Below, in pieces: positions 44,470-53,259 of a stretch of DNA of 64,000 bases. A program made the position numbers and the translations under genes. This DNA comes from Aurantibrevibacter litoralis (GTDB lineage: Bacteria > Bacteroidota > Bacteroidia > Flavobacteriales > Flavobacteriaceae), in NCBI RefSeq assembly GCF_034651555.1, contig NZ_JAYEEQ010000012.1, positions 1-64,000 on the forward strand. Reading direction: 5' to 3'. The stretch's first letter is position 1. Each line of letters begins with the position of its first letter. The notes under the pieces were generated by a model, which was not told the origin of the DNA, searched no databases, and worked only from the letters and a program-made list of their open reading frames with translations.

Positions 44470-44548
44470 CCCTAAACAGGGCATTAAAATAGTGCTATAT
44501 CTCTCTTATAGTGACGTAAAAAAGAGACGCCAAACCCCTAAACAGGGC
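44470..44548 (+). promoter_or_regulatory. Twin CCCTAAACAGGGC boxes upstream of LytTR system
   Basis: The 13-mer CCCTAAACAGGGC occurs at 44470-44482 and again at 44536-44548, 66 bp apart (about six helical turns). Each has an inverted CCCT/AGGG core, and both are followed by a CATT-A-rich stretch. They lie in the 563-nt region between the secreted pair and the regulator gene, and could bind the LytTR regulator or another factor. The region holds no recognised gene. Confidence 0.45.
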
Positions 44549-44876
44549 TGCATTTATGCCACCCATACGCCAAACGATTCCATCGGCACATTTTTAAGGG
44601 TAAACCTTTGTCTTTCATTCTATTTTTATTTAATTTTTCTCTTGTAATTTTAATTCTGAAACCATACCTATGTATTCTAGTAAAGCCTACTGCACGAGAA
44701 CTTAGGATGCGTGTATTTTAAGGTTAGCAACATAGGCTAGTGTAGCCTTGTTATACCACCAGAGGAAAAGGAGATTTGATAGTGGAATGTATTACGGCAC
44801 TGGGCTTTTACATAACCTTAAGCGTAATACAGATATTTTGATAACACCCATGAAGCGCATAAAAACACAAAAGACT

Positions 44877-45611
44877 ATGTTAGAAGCCGTACTTGTTGAT
44901 GATGAACTAAAAGCACTACAAAGTCTTTCGTGGGAGCTCACCAATTTTAGTGACGAAATAAAGGTGATCGCTTCTTTTACAGATCCTCTCGAGGCTTTGC
45001 AGTATTTGGAAATTCACACTCCCGATTGTCTATTTCTAGATATTGAAATGCCCACTATGGATGGGTTTCAGTTTATACAAAAACTGAAAAATAAGGCATT
45101 TCCGGTGATCATCACTACAGCGTATAATCAATACGCCATTAAAGCCATAAAAAATGAAGCCATAGATTATTTATTGAAACCCATTGATTCGGATGATTTG
45201 CATGACACCATTGTTAAAATTAGAAAATTTAACGCTAAAAACTTTACAGCCGACAAGTTAGAGAAGGTACTGATGAACTTAAATTTTACCTCGGTACAAA
45301 AGAGAATCACCATAAATACAGACGGCAAACTTGTTTTTCTAAGCAGTGATGACATTCTTTATGTAGAATCGGACGGAAATTATAGTACGCTGTTTTTAGC
45401 AGATGGGCAAAAAATGGTGCTGACAAAAAAATTGAAAGAAGTTAATGAACTTCTTCCACCAGATATATTTTTTAGGATTCACAATTCATACATTATCAAC
45501 ATTAACAAAGTAAAGGAATTTCTAAAAACAGATGGATACGTCGTGTTGCAAACCAACCATAAAATACCGGTATCTCGACAGAAAAAATCTGATTTTCTAG
45601 ACCTGCTATAA
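44877..45611 (+). CDS. LytTR-family response regulator
   Basis: 244 residues from the preferred start. The receiver domain (about 1-120) has acidic VDDE at 7-10, phospho-acceptor Asp55 (LFLDIEMPTMDGF) and the Lys in YLLKPIDSDD. A LytTR DNA-binding domain follows (about 145-244: YVESDGNYSTLFLADGQ, FFRIHNSYIININKVKEF). The frame is open back to a TTG at 44748, and an ATG at 44850 is also possible; ATG 44877 (MLEAVLVDDE) fits the receiver-domain start. The TPR histidine kinase gene begins 9 nt after its stop, forming a two-component pair. Confidence 0.9.
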   Translation: MLEAVLVDDELKALQSLSWELTNFSDEIKVIASFTDPLEALQYLEIHTPDCLFLDIEMPTMDGFQFIQKLKNKAFPVIITTAYNQYAIKAIKNEAIDYLLKPIDSDDLHDTIVKIRKFNAKNFTADKLEKVLMNLNFTSVQKRITINTDGKLVFLSSDDILYVESDGNYSTLFLADGQKMVLTKKLKEVNELLPPDIFFRIHNSYIININKVKEFLKTDGYVVLQTNHKIPVSRQKKSDFLDLL

Positions 45612-45620
45612 CCACGGTTC

Positions 45621-47588
45621 ATGAAATTTCTAAACACAAAAAACGGGATACATGCAACGGCAAGAGGGATAAGGAACAGCCTATTTCTTTTATGCCTTTT
45701 AAGTGTGTTTCAGGGCACTTCTCAAGAAGTTTCATCCCTATTTAAAAGCAGAGTAGACAGCCTTATTGCCGCTGCACCAAACACCTATATGGAAATTGAT
45801 GCGGTCTGTAGAGCGGTTCGTAGAGACACCATCTACATGCGCTATTTTAACGAAATCTCGGCCGAAAGAAGCTATAGGGCGGGGCAGGCCTATGCACTGA
45901 ATCAGATGGGAACCAAATATCGGGATATTTCACAGTATGCCAAGGCCGGAGCACTTCACAGACAGGCCTTGGAAATTGCCATTGAAGCGGACAATGTCGA
46001 ATTCCGGGTGTTTAGCCTCAATATGTTGGGTGTGGTGTATCGGAGAAGTGATGCTATCAAAATAGCATTAGATTATAGTCAGGAAGCATTGGAGCTTGCC
46101 GAATCTGTAGAAAACCCTACCGAAGGCATTAAAAGAAGCATTAATGTAGCACTTAACAGTATTGGTAATATATACCAAACCCTAGAGCAATACGATTTAG
46201 CGATTGCACAGTTCACAAAATCCATGAAATTGGAAGAAGAACTTGGTAATACCTTGGGCTTGGCCATAAACCACCAAAATGTAGGAGAATGTTTTGAAGC
46301 GAAGGGACTTTTGGAAGATGCTCTTGAGAATTACCGTATTTCATTGGCCTATAACGAAGAAATTAATTCTGATAAGGGAAAGATTATTTGCAAGAATAGT
46401 ATCGCCAAAGTGTATATTAAACAAAATAAGCTGGAAGATGCCTTGGAGATTCTAGAACCCGCCTTGCTATCTGCCGAACTATTGGGCGATATGCAAATTG
46501 CCGCTGCGGTTCAAATTAATTTAGGTTGGGTGCTCATGCGTCTAGGGCGTTTTTCTGAAGCCGACAAAGAACTTGAAGCAGGTCTGGCACTCGCAAAAAA
46601 ATACAACTTGCCCACGTTTATTTCCGAGGCGTATAGCTTACTTTCCAATTTGGCTTCCGAACAAAATGCCTATAAAGAAGCATTGGATTATTACCGAGAA
46701 TCAATAAAAATAAATCAATCTATTAGTAACGATCGCAATCTGCGGTATGTTAACGATATGATTATCCGGTACGATTCCGAAAAAAAAAACAATCAGATTG
46801 CGGTTTTAGCCAAGGAAAACGAAATAGTGAAACTTAAACTACGCCGAAACCAAAATACCTTCCTCGTGGCAGGTCTTGCCCTTTGTTTGGTTGGATTTAT
46901 TCTTTACATCCTTTATCGCCAAGCACAATTAGGGAATGAAAAAAAATTACTCACCTTGGAACAAACCATGTTGCGAAGCCAAATGAATCCTCATTTTCTG
47001 TTTAATTCTTTAAATTCCATAAAACTGTATATCATCAATAATGAACAGAAAAATGCGGTACACTACCTAAACAAGTTCTCTAAATTGGTACGTAAGATTC
47101 TAGAGGCGTCCTCGATGCGTGAAATACCTTTGGCAGAGGAATTAGAAACCGTAACCTTATATATGAATATTGAAAATATTCGGTTCAATAATGAAATAAA
47201 TTTTAACGTCGCTGTAGATGACGATATTCAGGTGCACCAAATAAAGATTCCGTCCCTTATTTTGCAGCCCTTTTTGGAGAATGCTTTATGGCACGGACTT
47301 TCGTCTAAAGAAGGAGAAAAAAAAATAGAGCTCCATATATACCGAAGTAAAAACGGATTTATCACCATTGCAATAACCGATAACGGTATTGGAAGGGCTT
47401 GTGCAGAGAAGATTAAAGAAGGCAAGGTGCTAAAACGAAAATCGATGGGTATTGACATCACCAAAGAACGATTGGCCAATTTTTCAAAAGATTTTCAAAA
47501 TTCGTTTCAGGTAGCGATTATGGACAATTTTGACGACCACCAAGTACCCTCCGGAACCACAGTGCTATTGCACATCCCTACCTTTTAG
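45621..47588 (+). CDS. Sensor histidine kinase with TPR sensor (LytS/YehU-type)
   Basis: 655 residues: signal peptide (LFLLCLLSVFQGTSQE), a long TPR array (about 60-390, e.g. IGNIYQTLEQYDLAIAQFTK), coiled region, one membrane helix (about 415-433, FLVAGLALCLVGFILYILY) and the His_kinase domain with acceptor His458 (MNPHFLFNSLNSIKLYI). The C-terminal ATPase region has ITDNGIGRA. The TPRs should lie outside the cytoplasm and sense a peptide or protein. It is cotranscribed with the LytTR regulator, its likely partner. The 3' end overlaps the convergent DUF3109 gene by 11 nt. Confidence 0.92.
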   Translation: MKFLNTKNGIHATARGIRNSLFLLCLLSVFQGTSQEVSSLFKSRVDSLIAAAPNTYMEIDAVCRAVRRDTIYMRYFNEISAERSYRAGQAYALNQMGTKYRDISQYAKAGALHRQALEIAIEADNVEFRVFSLNMLGVVYRRSDAIKIALDYSQEALELAESVENPTEGIKRSINVALNSIGNIYQTLEQYDLAIAQFTKSMKLEEELGNTLGLAINHQNVGECFEAKGLLEDALENYRISLAYNEEINSDKGKIICKNSIAKVYIKQNKLEDALEILEPALLSAELLGDMQIAAAVQINLGWVLMRLGRFSEADKELEAGLALAKKYNLPTFISEAYSLLSNLASEQNAYKEALDYYRESIKINQSISNDRNLRYVNDMIIRYDSEKKNNQIAVLAKENEIVKLKLRRNQNTFLVAGLALCLVGFILYILYRQAQLGNEKKLLTLEQTMLRSQMNPHFLFNSLNSIKLYIINNEQKNAVHYLNKFSKLVRKILEASSMREIPLAEELETVTLYMNIENIRFNNEINFNVAVDDDIQVHQIKIPSLILQPFLENALWHGLSSKEGEKKIELHIYRSKNGFITIAITDNGIGRACAEKIKEGKVLKRKSMGIDITKERLANFSKDFQNSFQVAIMDNFDDHQVPSGTTVLLHIPTF

Positions 47589-48150
47589 CATGAGCGGAAG
47601 CAACCAACTCCAGATCGGCATACCATTTTTTCCCAAATTTCCGAATTAGGGCATCTTTTACAAAGCGATATACAGGTACTTCAAGTGAGGCACCCAAGCT
47701 GCAAGCGGCATCGCAAATCTGCCATTTGTGGTAATTTACGGCAGTAAACGCCGAATATTGTTGTACTCTAATAGGATATAAATGGCAAGAAACCGGCTTT
47801 TTCCATTTTGTAGCGCCATTGTTATAAGCTTCCTCCAAGCCACATTTGGCCACCCCTGTTTCGGAAAAAACCACATACGCGCACTCACTACCGTGCACCA
47901 ACGGCGTTTCCCATTCCCCATCGTCGCCTTTTATAAATGCGCCTTGTTCCTCAATAGCGGCTATGCCTTCGGGTCGTAAAAAGGGTTTTACTTTAGCGTA
48001 GATAGCTACCAGTATTTCGGTCTCCTTTTCTTCCAGGGGCGCTCCGGCATTGCCGTCTATACAACATGCACCTTTACAGGCGGTTAGGTTGCACACAAAA
48101 TCTTTTTCAAGGATTTCTTCAGAAACGATAGTTTTTCCAAGTTCGAACAT
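47578..48150 (-). CDS. DUF3109 family protein (Cys-rich)
   Basis: 190 residues. The N-terminal FVCNLTACKGACC and later Cys (GSECAYVVF, CGLEEAY, SCHLYPIRV, WQICDAACSLG) form the conserved Cys set of DUF3109, likely binding a metal or iron-sulfur centre. Cytoplasmic; biochemical role unknown. The last 11 nt overlap the end of the convergent histidine kinase gene. Confidence 0.88.
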   Translation of the reverse strand: MFELGKTIVSEEILEKDFVCNLTACKGACCIDGNAGAPLEEKETEILVAIYAKVKPFLRPEGIAAIEEQGAFIKGDDGEWETPLVHGSECAYVVFSETGVAKCGLEEAYNNGATKWKKPVSCHLYPIRVQQYSAFTAVNYHKWQICDAACSLGASLEVPVYRFVKDALIRKFGKKWYADLELVASAHAKR

Positions 48151-48238
48151 AGCTCTAGATTAGGGAACAAAGATACTTTTTTCAAAAGGCATCCTCATTA
48201 AATTTTAGTTTGAATAAAGAAAACCTTCTTTTTAAATG

Positions 48239-48246
48239 TAAATTTG
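48239..48246 (+). promoter_or_regulatory. -7 box TAAATTTG upstream of marC-like gene
   Basis: Matches TAnnTTTG 17 nt before the TTG start of the MarC-like gene, with a TTG at 48210-48212 (26-nt spacer, longer than usual). It implies a very short leader. Confidence 0.35.
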
Positions 48247-48262
48247 CATAAATTTTATACGC

Positions 48263-48844
48263 TTGGAAATCAATTTTAATTTTAGGGAAATTGCAACGGC
48301 CAGCATGATTCTTTTTGCCGTTATCGATATTGTAGGGAGTATTCCTATTATTATAAATCTGCGCACTAAAGTGGGTCATATACAATCTGAAAAAGCATCG
48401 ATTGTTTCGGCCTGTATAATGATTGCCTTTTTGTTTGTGGGTGAAGAAATTCTCAATTTAATTGGTATTGATGTCAATTCTTTTGCTGTAGCAGGTTCTT
48501 TTATTCTCTTTTTTCTTGCTCTAGAAATGATCTTGGGCATTACCTTGTATAAAGATGATGAACCCGAAAGTGCTTCCATTGTACCCATTGCATTCCCATT
48601 AATTGCCGGAGCCGGCACCATGACTGCCTTGTTGTCGCTACGGGCGGAGTATCATGTGGCCAATATTATTGTTGCCATTATCATAAATATCATCTTTGTG
48701 TATCTTGTACTTAAATCCTCCAAAAGAATTGAAAAGGTTTTGGGCAAAGCCGGTATTGGTATTATCCGAAAAGTTTTCGGGGTCATTTTATTGGCTATTG
48801 CGGTGAAGTTATTTGCTACCAATATAAATCAACTGTTTTTGTGA
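48263..48844 (+). CDS. MarC family integral membrane protein
   Basis: 193 residues with six membrane helices, the MarC/UPF0056 fold (ILFAVIDIVGSIPIIINL; PIAFPLIAGAGTMTALLSL). Role not settled for the family. The start is TTG at 48263: no ATG exists between the upstream in-frame stop (48239-48241) and the conserved N-terminus MEINFNFREIATAS, and the next ATG would delete half of the first helix. A small membrane protein gene follows 31 nt downstream. Confidence 0.85.
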   Translation: MEINFNFREIATASMILFAVIDIVGSIPIIINLRTKVGHIQSEKASIVSACIMIAFLFVGEEILNLIGIDVNSFAVAGSFILFFLALEMILGITLYKDDEPESASIVPIAFPLIAGAGTMTALLSLRAEYHVANIIVAIIINIIFVYLVLKSSKRIEKVLGKAGIGIIRKVFGVILLAIAVKLFATNINQLFL

Positions 48845-48875
48845 AGTTCTCACAGGTATTTTTAAAATAAAAGAC

Positions 48876-49082
48876 ATGAAAAAAAACATCCCCTATTTTG
48901 GTATCATTGTAATTGCACTTTTATTAATTGCCTACAATACCACATTAATTGATTTTAATACGCCTTTGGAGGGGAATAGCATTATTGCCCTTATTGGTAT
49001 TTTTGCTGCACTGTGTGCCATTGTGTTGTTGCTTATTTTTATGACTTCCAAAAAAATAAAGAACCGCATGGACAAGCGCTAG
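48876..49082 (+). CDS. Small two-helix membrane protein
   Basis: 68 residues with two membrane helices (YFGIIVIALLLIAYN and IIALIGIFAALCAIVLLLIF) and a basic end (SKKIKNRMDKR). Unrecognised. It follows marC closely and probably shares its transcript, and it is convergent with the S41 protease gene 8 nt away. Confidence 0.65.
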   Translation: MKKNIPYFGIIVIALLLIAYNTTLIDFNTPLEGNSIIALIGIFAALCAIVLLLIFMTSKKIKNRMDKR

Positions 49083-49090
49083 CCTTTATA

Positions 49091-50701
49091 CTAGTTGCTT
49101 TTCATTGGGGGTGCTATTTCCGGGGCTGCTAACCGCAGAACAGTTTGAAGCATACTGTCTTCATCACTTTTAATTTCGGCAGCGGTATTGGCATCATACA
49201 GTTGTTCGGCTAAAGCGGCTTTAATAAATAATTTTATTTTATCCTCGTATGCGTAAAAATCTATTTTTACGTTTCTTTCTATAAAATAATCGATGAAGTT
49301 TTCAAAAAGAATATCATCTACCCTATAGTCATTTAAAAATTCATCGCGACTGTATTCGGAATAGGCCGCTCGGTGTGTATCTAAGTACCCGAAAACAAAA
49401 TAGGACAAATAACCCAAATTGTCCATGCTCTCTATGGCTTCGGCCTCGTTGTTGCCAATGGGGACAAACACATCGGGGATGATGCCTCCGCCTCCGTACA
49501 CTACTTTACCATTTGGTGTAGTATACTTAAGGGAGTCGGCCACTTTAATGCTGTCTACCGATTGTAACTCTCCGTTTTGGAGTCTTTGAGAAAATTGTTG
49601 GTAATAATCTCTGTTTCCGTTTTCGTATGATCGTTGTATAGATCGGCCTGTAGGCGTGTAATAGCGAGATACGGTAAGGCGTACTGCGGAGCCGTCGCCC
49701 AAATCCATTTCTCTTTGCACTAGGCCTTTACCAAAGGATCGCCTGCCCACAATAGTGCCTATATCGTTATCTTGTAGGGCACCGGCTATGATTTCGCTAG
49801 CTGAAGCGGATCGTTCGTTAATAAGCACATACACAGGTTTACCCTCAAAATCGCCCTTTTTAGACGCGTAAATTTTATCTACATCTCCTTTTTTGTTTTT
49901 GGTAAACAAAATGAGTTTGCCATCGGCCAAAAACTCATCGGCCATCTGCTCTGCAACGCCCAGATACCCGCCGGGATTATCCCTAAGATCTAAGGCTAAT
50001 TTGGTGGCACCCTTCTGTTTTAATTTTCTTAGTGCCTCGCTAAATTCCTTAAAGGTAGATTCGGCAAATCGATTTACTTTAATATAGCCCATGTCGTGGG
50101 TTAGCATAAAATAGGCATCTACACTTTTTATGGGAATAACATCTCTTTTTATGGGTACTGTAAAGGTTTCGTTGGTTTGTTTTCTGTAAACTGTGAGGTC
50201 TACAATAGATCCTTTTTTACCTTTTAATTTTTCTACGATACTTTCATTGGGTAATCTTTTGCCAAATAAGGTATCGGAATCTGACATCAAGATACGATCT
50301 CCCGGCTTAACACCCTTTAAAAAACTTGGGCCGTTTTCAATGGTTCTAATGACCGAAATGGTATCCTTATACATATAAAAATTAACACCGATGCCCACAA
50401 AGTCTCCTTTCATATTTTCGGATACTTTGGTCATTTCTCGTTTGGGAATATAGACCGAATGTGGGTCTAATTTGTCTAAAATATTGTTCACGGTAACATC
50501 TACAATGCTATCGGTATTGATCTCGTCTACATATTCGTAATCGATGTAATCGATAAGACGATTGAGTTTGTCCTTCTTAGAATTGGTTGTAAAGAGTTTT
50601 TCCGGCGAATCGCTAAAGTTCAATTTTCCGCCAACAAGAACCCCTAGAGCAAGTGCTGCTGCAAGAAGCGCGGGCCAGATGTAAAAATATTTTTTGTTCA
50701 T
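49091..50701 (-). CDS. S41 C-terminal processing protease, second copy
   Basis: 536 residues: signal/anchor (WPALLAAALALGVLVGG), PDZ domain (about 90-165: FVGIGVNFYMYKDTISVI, FLKGVKPGDRILMSD) and the tail-specific protease core with ERSASASEIIAGALQDND (Ser) and RSFGKGLVQ (Lys). It is a paralogue of 17898-19526. It lies 15 nt after the dCMP deaminase gene and is probably cotranscribed with it. Periplasmic. Confidence 0.93.
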   Translation of the reverse strand: MNKKYFYIWPALLAAALALGVLVGGKLNFSDSPEKLFTTNSKKDKLNRLIDYIDYEYVDEINTDSIVDVTVNNILDKLDPHSVYIPKREMTKVSENMKGDFVGIGVNFYMYKDTISVIRTIENGPSFLKGVKPGDRILMSDSDTLFGKRLPNESIVEKLKGKKGSIVDLTVYRKQTNETFTVPIKRDVIPIKSVDAYFMLTHDMGYIKVNRFAESTFKEFSEALRKLKQKGATKLALDLRDNPGGYLGVAEQMADEFLADGKLILFTKNKKGDVDKIYASKKGDFEGKPVYVLINERSASASEIIAGALQDNDIGTIVGRRSFGKGLVQREMDLGDGSAVRLTVSRYYTPTGRSIQRSYENGNRDYYQQFSQRLQNGELQSVDSIKVADSLKYTTPNGKVVYGGGGIIPDVFVPIGNNEAEAIESMDNLGYLSYFVFGYLDTHRAAYSEYSRDEFLNDYRVDDILFENFIDYFIERNVKIDFYAYEDKIKLFIKAALAEQLYDANTAAEIKSDEDSMLQTVLRLAAPEIAPPMKSN

Positions 50702-50716
50702 GAATTAGGGCTTGTG

Positions 50717-51154
50717 TTAAAGGGCACTATCTATTTGAGGCATGTGTACCAAGGCTATGCCAGCCTTGGTTAAGAACTCGAGTCCGGAAGCATCCTTATA
50801 TGCCGTTTGATATACTACACGTTTTATGCCAGATTGATGAATGAGTTTGCTACATTCTCTACAGGGCGATAAAGTAAGGTACAACGTGGCACCACCACAA
50901 GATTGCGTAGACGAAGCCACTTTGGAAATAGCATTGGCTTCAGCATGTAAAACATACCACTTGGTATAACCGTCTTCGTCCTCACAGTGGTTTTCAAAAC
51001 CGGTGGGCGTTCCGTTGTACCCATCGGAAATAATCATTCGATCTCTAACAATAATAGCACCTACCTGCTTTCTTTTACAATAGGATAGCTTTCCCCATTC
51101 GCTCGCCATCCGAAGATATGCTCTATCGTATTTTTCCTGTTTGTTTTTTTTCAT
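50717..51154 (-). CDS. dCMP deaminase (deoxycytidylate deaminase)
   Basis: 145 residues. The zinc motifs HAEANAI and SPCRECSKLI define the cytidine/dCMP deaminase family; RKQVGAIIVRDRMIISDGYN is the substrate-binding part. It converts dCMP to dUMP for thymidylate synthesis. It lies in a minus-strand series with the S41 protease gene. Confidence 0.92.
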   Translation of the reverse strand: MKKNKQEKYDRAYLRMASEWGKLSYCKRKQVGAIIVRDRMIISDGYNGTPTGFENHCEDEDGYTKWYVLHAEANAISKVASSTQSCGGATLYLTLSPCRECSKLIHQSGIKRVVYQTAYKDASGLEFLTKAGIALVHMPQIDSAL

Positions 51155-51292
51155 AGAAACAGTTCATGGAACGTTATAAGTAAAGGTGAAATGAAAACAA
51201 AAATAATGGCTTTGTCTATGCCATAATGAAAAGCTAAGATACTGGCTTTGCCATTGCGCTACAACCCCAAATGGTTAATTTTTAGTGAAACC

Positions 51293-51877
51293 TTACCATG
51301 GAAACGTATTAATGAGTAGCGGTATTGTAATTACAAGGATTAAAACAGACCATAGGGTTACAAATAGTGTGCGAGGTATCTTTAAAAATGATTGCACAAC
51401 ATAAGCCAAAAGCAACACAACACCTATAATAAGCACTTGCGAAAGCTCTATTCCGGAAGCAAATGCCAACAAGGGAATACTCTTACTGTCTTCTTCTGCC
51501 ATAAGCATTCTAAAATAATTTGAGAAACCAAAACCATGAATAAGTCCAAAAAAAGTGGTAGATACCCCCAACACACTCATGCTATGGGTTTGCGCTGTTT
51601 TACGGATGTAGACTAAGTTAAACACAGCAGTAGCCATAATGGTTACCGGAATAAGAAATTCTATGAGTGCCACATTTATAGTAAGGGTGTCAAAAGCAGA
51701 AAGCGCCAGAGAAGTACAATGGGCTATGGTAAAAATGGTGGCTAAAAGCAGTATCTGCTTCCAACGGCTTAAGGTAAATGGAGCAGCCAATGCAGCCAAA
51801 AATAAAATATGGTCATAGGCTCCTAAATCTAATACATGATGGAAACCCAACTGTACATAAAACCAAAAATCTTCCAT
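51293..51877 (-). CDS. HupE/UreJ family membrane protein
   Basis: 194 residues, five to six membrane helices. The N-terminal LGFHHVLDLGAYDHILFLAA contains the His/Asp residues typical of HupE/UreJ, a metal (nickel/cobalt) permease-like family. No urease or hydrogenase genes are seen nearby, so the metal substrate is uncertain. It lies 36 nt after the TerB-DnaJ gene. Confidence 0.87.
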   Translation of the reverse strand: MEDFWFYVQLGFHHVLDLGAYDHILFLAALAAPFTLSRWKQILLLATIFTIAHCTSLALSAFDTLTINVALIEFLIPVTIMATAVFNLVYIRKTAQTHSMSVLGVSTTFFGLIHGFGFSNYFRMLMAEEDSKSIPLLAFASGIELSQVLIIGVVLLLAYVVQSFLKIPRTLFVTLWSVLILVITIPLLINTFPW

Positions 51878-51913
51878 ACGTCACTTATTATTTTAGGCCT
51901 CGTAATACAAGAG

Positions 51914-52648
51914 TTAGGCCATACCACGCTCTTGCTGTATTTCCTCGTAGGCCTTTTGTACTTCTTTAAACTTTTCTTCGGCTCCTTTCTTTATGGCTTC
52001 ATTTTCTGTGTTTACCCTATCGGGGTGGTATTTTTTTGCCATGGTGCGGTAGGCCTTTTTTACTTCCTCATTGGTGGCCGCTTTTTCTATTTCTAAAATT
52101 TTATAGGCATTATCTACCGATTTGACGAACATGGCCTGGATGCTTTCAAAATCGCGTCGGCCCAGTTGTAAAAAGCGGGCAATATCGTATATTTTATCAA
52201 TTTCGGCGGCACTTACGCTGCCGTCGGCCTGGGCAATTCCAAATAAAAAGTGTACTAATTGTAGCCGTACTTCGTATCGGGTTCTTTGCCTTAGCGTTTC
52301 ACATATACGCTCTACAGAAAGCTCCTTTTTTTTATTTATTTCATTAAAAGTTCTAAAAATAGCGTTGGCCTTTTCCTTTCCATAGGTACTTACAAAGTAG
52401 CGTTGTACGTAGTCCATTTCGCGTTGACTCACGGTGCCATCGGCCTTTATCACAATAGAACATAGTGAAATAAGATGAAGTTCAAAATCGGCGGGCGATA
52501 CTTGCGCACGACCCACATCTCCAAAAAGACTCCCGCCACTTTTCTTGTTTCCTAAGCTATCGATAAGGCTTCCCACAAAAAATCCCAATATGGCACCGGG
52601 AAATTTAAACACAACAAACCCAAGGATGGCTGCAACCCACTTAATCAT
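51914..52648 (-). CDS. TerB-like protein with C-terminal DnaJ domain (DjlA-type)
   Basis: 244 residues: N-terminal Gly-rich membrane helix (FKFPGAILGFFVGSLID), TerB-like helical domain (about 55-165, IVIKADGTVSQREMDYVQ) and C-terminal J domain (about 180-244) with the HPD tripeptide (KYHPDRVN). The architecture matches DjlA, a membrane co-chaperone that activates DnaK. It is the first gene of the minus series and divergent from the bacilliredoxin gene. Confidence 0.9.
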   Translation of the reverse strand: MIKWVAAILGFVVFKFPGAILGFFVGSLIDSLGNKKSGGSLFGDVGRAQVSPADFELHLISLCSIVIKADGTVSQREMDYVQRYFVSTYGKEKANAIFRTFNEINKKKELSVERICETLRQRTRYEVRLQLVHFLFGIAQADGSVSAAEIDKIYDIARFLQLGRRDFESIQAMFVKSVDNAYKILEIEKAATNEEVKKAYRTMAKKYHPDRVNTENEAIKKGAEEKFKEVQKAYEEIQQERGMA

Positions 52649-52742
52649 CGTATTTCAAAATTTTGTCAAAGATATAATTTTCGAAAGGAATCAAAAGCCA
52701 AATGAAAAGTTAAGGTGTGCGGATTAAGTGTCTCAAAATACC

Positions 52743-52750
52743 TATCTTTG
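52743..52750 (+). promoter_or_regulatory. -7 box TATCTTTG for bacilliredoxin gene
   Basis: Matches TAnnTTTG, 24 nt before the preferred ATG at 52774. No clear -33 TTG. Confidence 0.4.
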
Positions 52751-52773
52751 AATGTATTTTAAATCTTGTAAAT

Positions 52774-53184
52774 ATGTACCCTCCAGAATTAGTAAAGCCG
52801 ATGCGGCAAGATCTTACCGCTGCCGGCTTTGAAGAATTATATACAGCCGATGCTGTAGAACAAGCGATTCATAAAAATGGCACTACCTTAGTAGTGGTAA
52901 ATTCGGTTTGTGGTTGTGCAGCGGCGAATGCGCGACCTGCAGCCAAGTTAAGCCTTCAAAGCGAAAAGAAACCCGATCATTTGGTAACTGTTTTTGCCGG
53001 CATGGATATTGAAGCCGTAAATGCAGCCAGAAATCTCATGGTTCCCTTTCCTCCTTCTTCGCCGAGTATGGCTTTGTTTAAGGACGGCGAACTTGTGCAT
53101 ATGATAGAACGCCATCATATTGAAGGACGCCCGGCGGAGATTATTGCCGAAAATCTTATGGAAGCTTATAATGAGTTTTGTTAA
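52774..53184 (+). CDS. BrxA/BrxB family bacilliredoxin
   Basis: 136 residues from ATG 52774 (MYPPELVKPMRQDLTAAGFE); the frame is open upstream but lacks family character. The active-site CGC motif is in VNSVCGCAAANARPA. It is thioredoxin-like and removes low-molecular-weight thiols from oxidised proteins. Flavobacteria lack bacillithiol in some lineages, so the thiol partner is uncertain. A perfect terminator follows. Confidence 0.93.
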   Translation: MYPPELVKPMRQDLTAAGFEELYTADAVEQAIHKNGTTLVVVNSVCGCAAANARPAAKLSLQSEKKPDHLVTVFAGMDIEAVNAARNLMVPFPPSSPSMALFKDGELVHMIERHHIEGRPAEIIAENLMEAYNEFC

Positions 53185-53220
53185 ACCTTAGAAGATTCCG
53201 CATCATTAAAAATAGGTATT

Positions 53221-53248
53221 AAAAACCGTTCGAAACGAACGGTTTTTT
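53221..53248 (+). terminator. Terminator after bacilliredoxin gene
   Basis: AAAAACCGTTCG / CGAACGGTTTTT, 12-bp stem with 3-nt loop, ending in a T run. The next gene starts 12 nt later. Confidence 0.85.
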
Positions 53249-53259
53249 ATTTTTGTGTC

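Noticed and set aside
44108..44647. 179-codon plus-strand ORF opposite the secreted pair
   Set aside because: It lies antisense to two genes with clear signal peptides and has no domain; it also covers the twin-box regulatory region.
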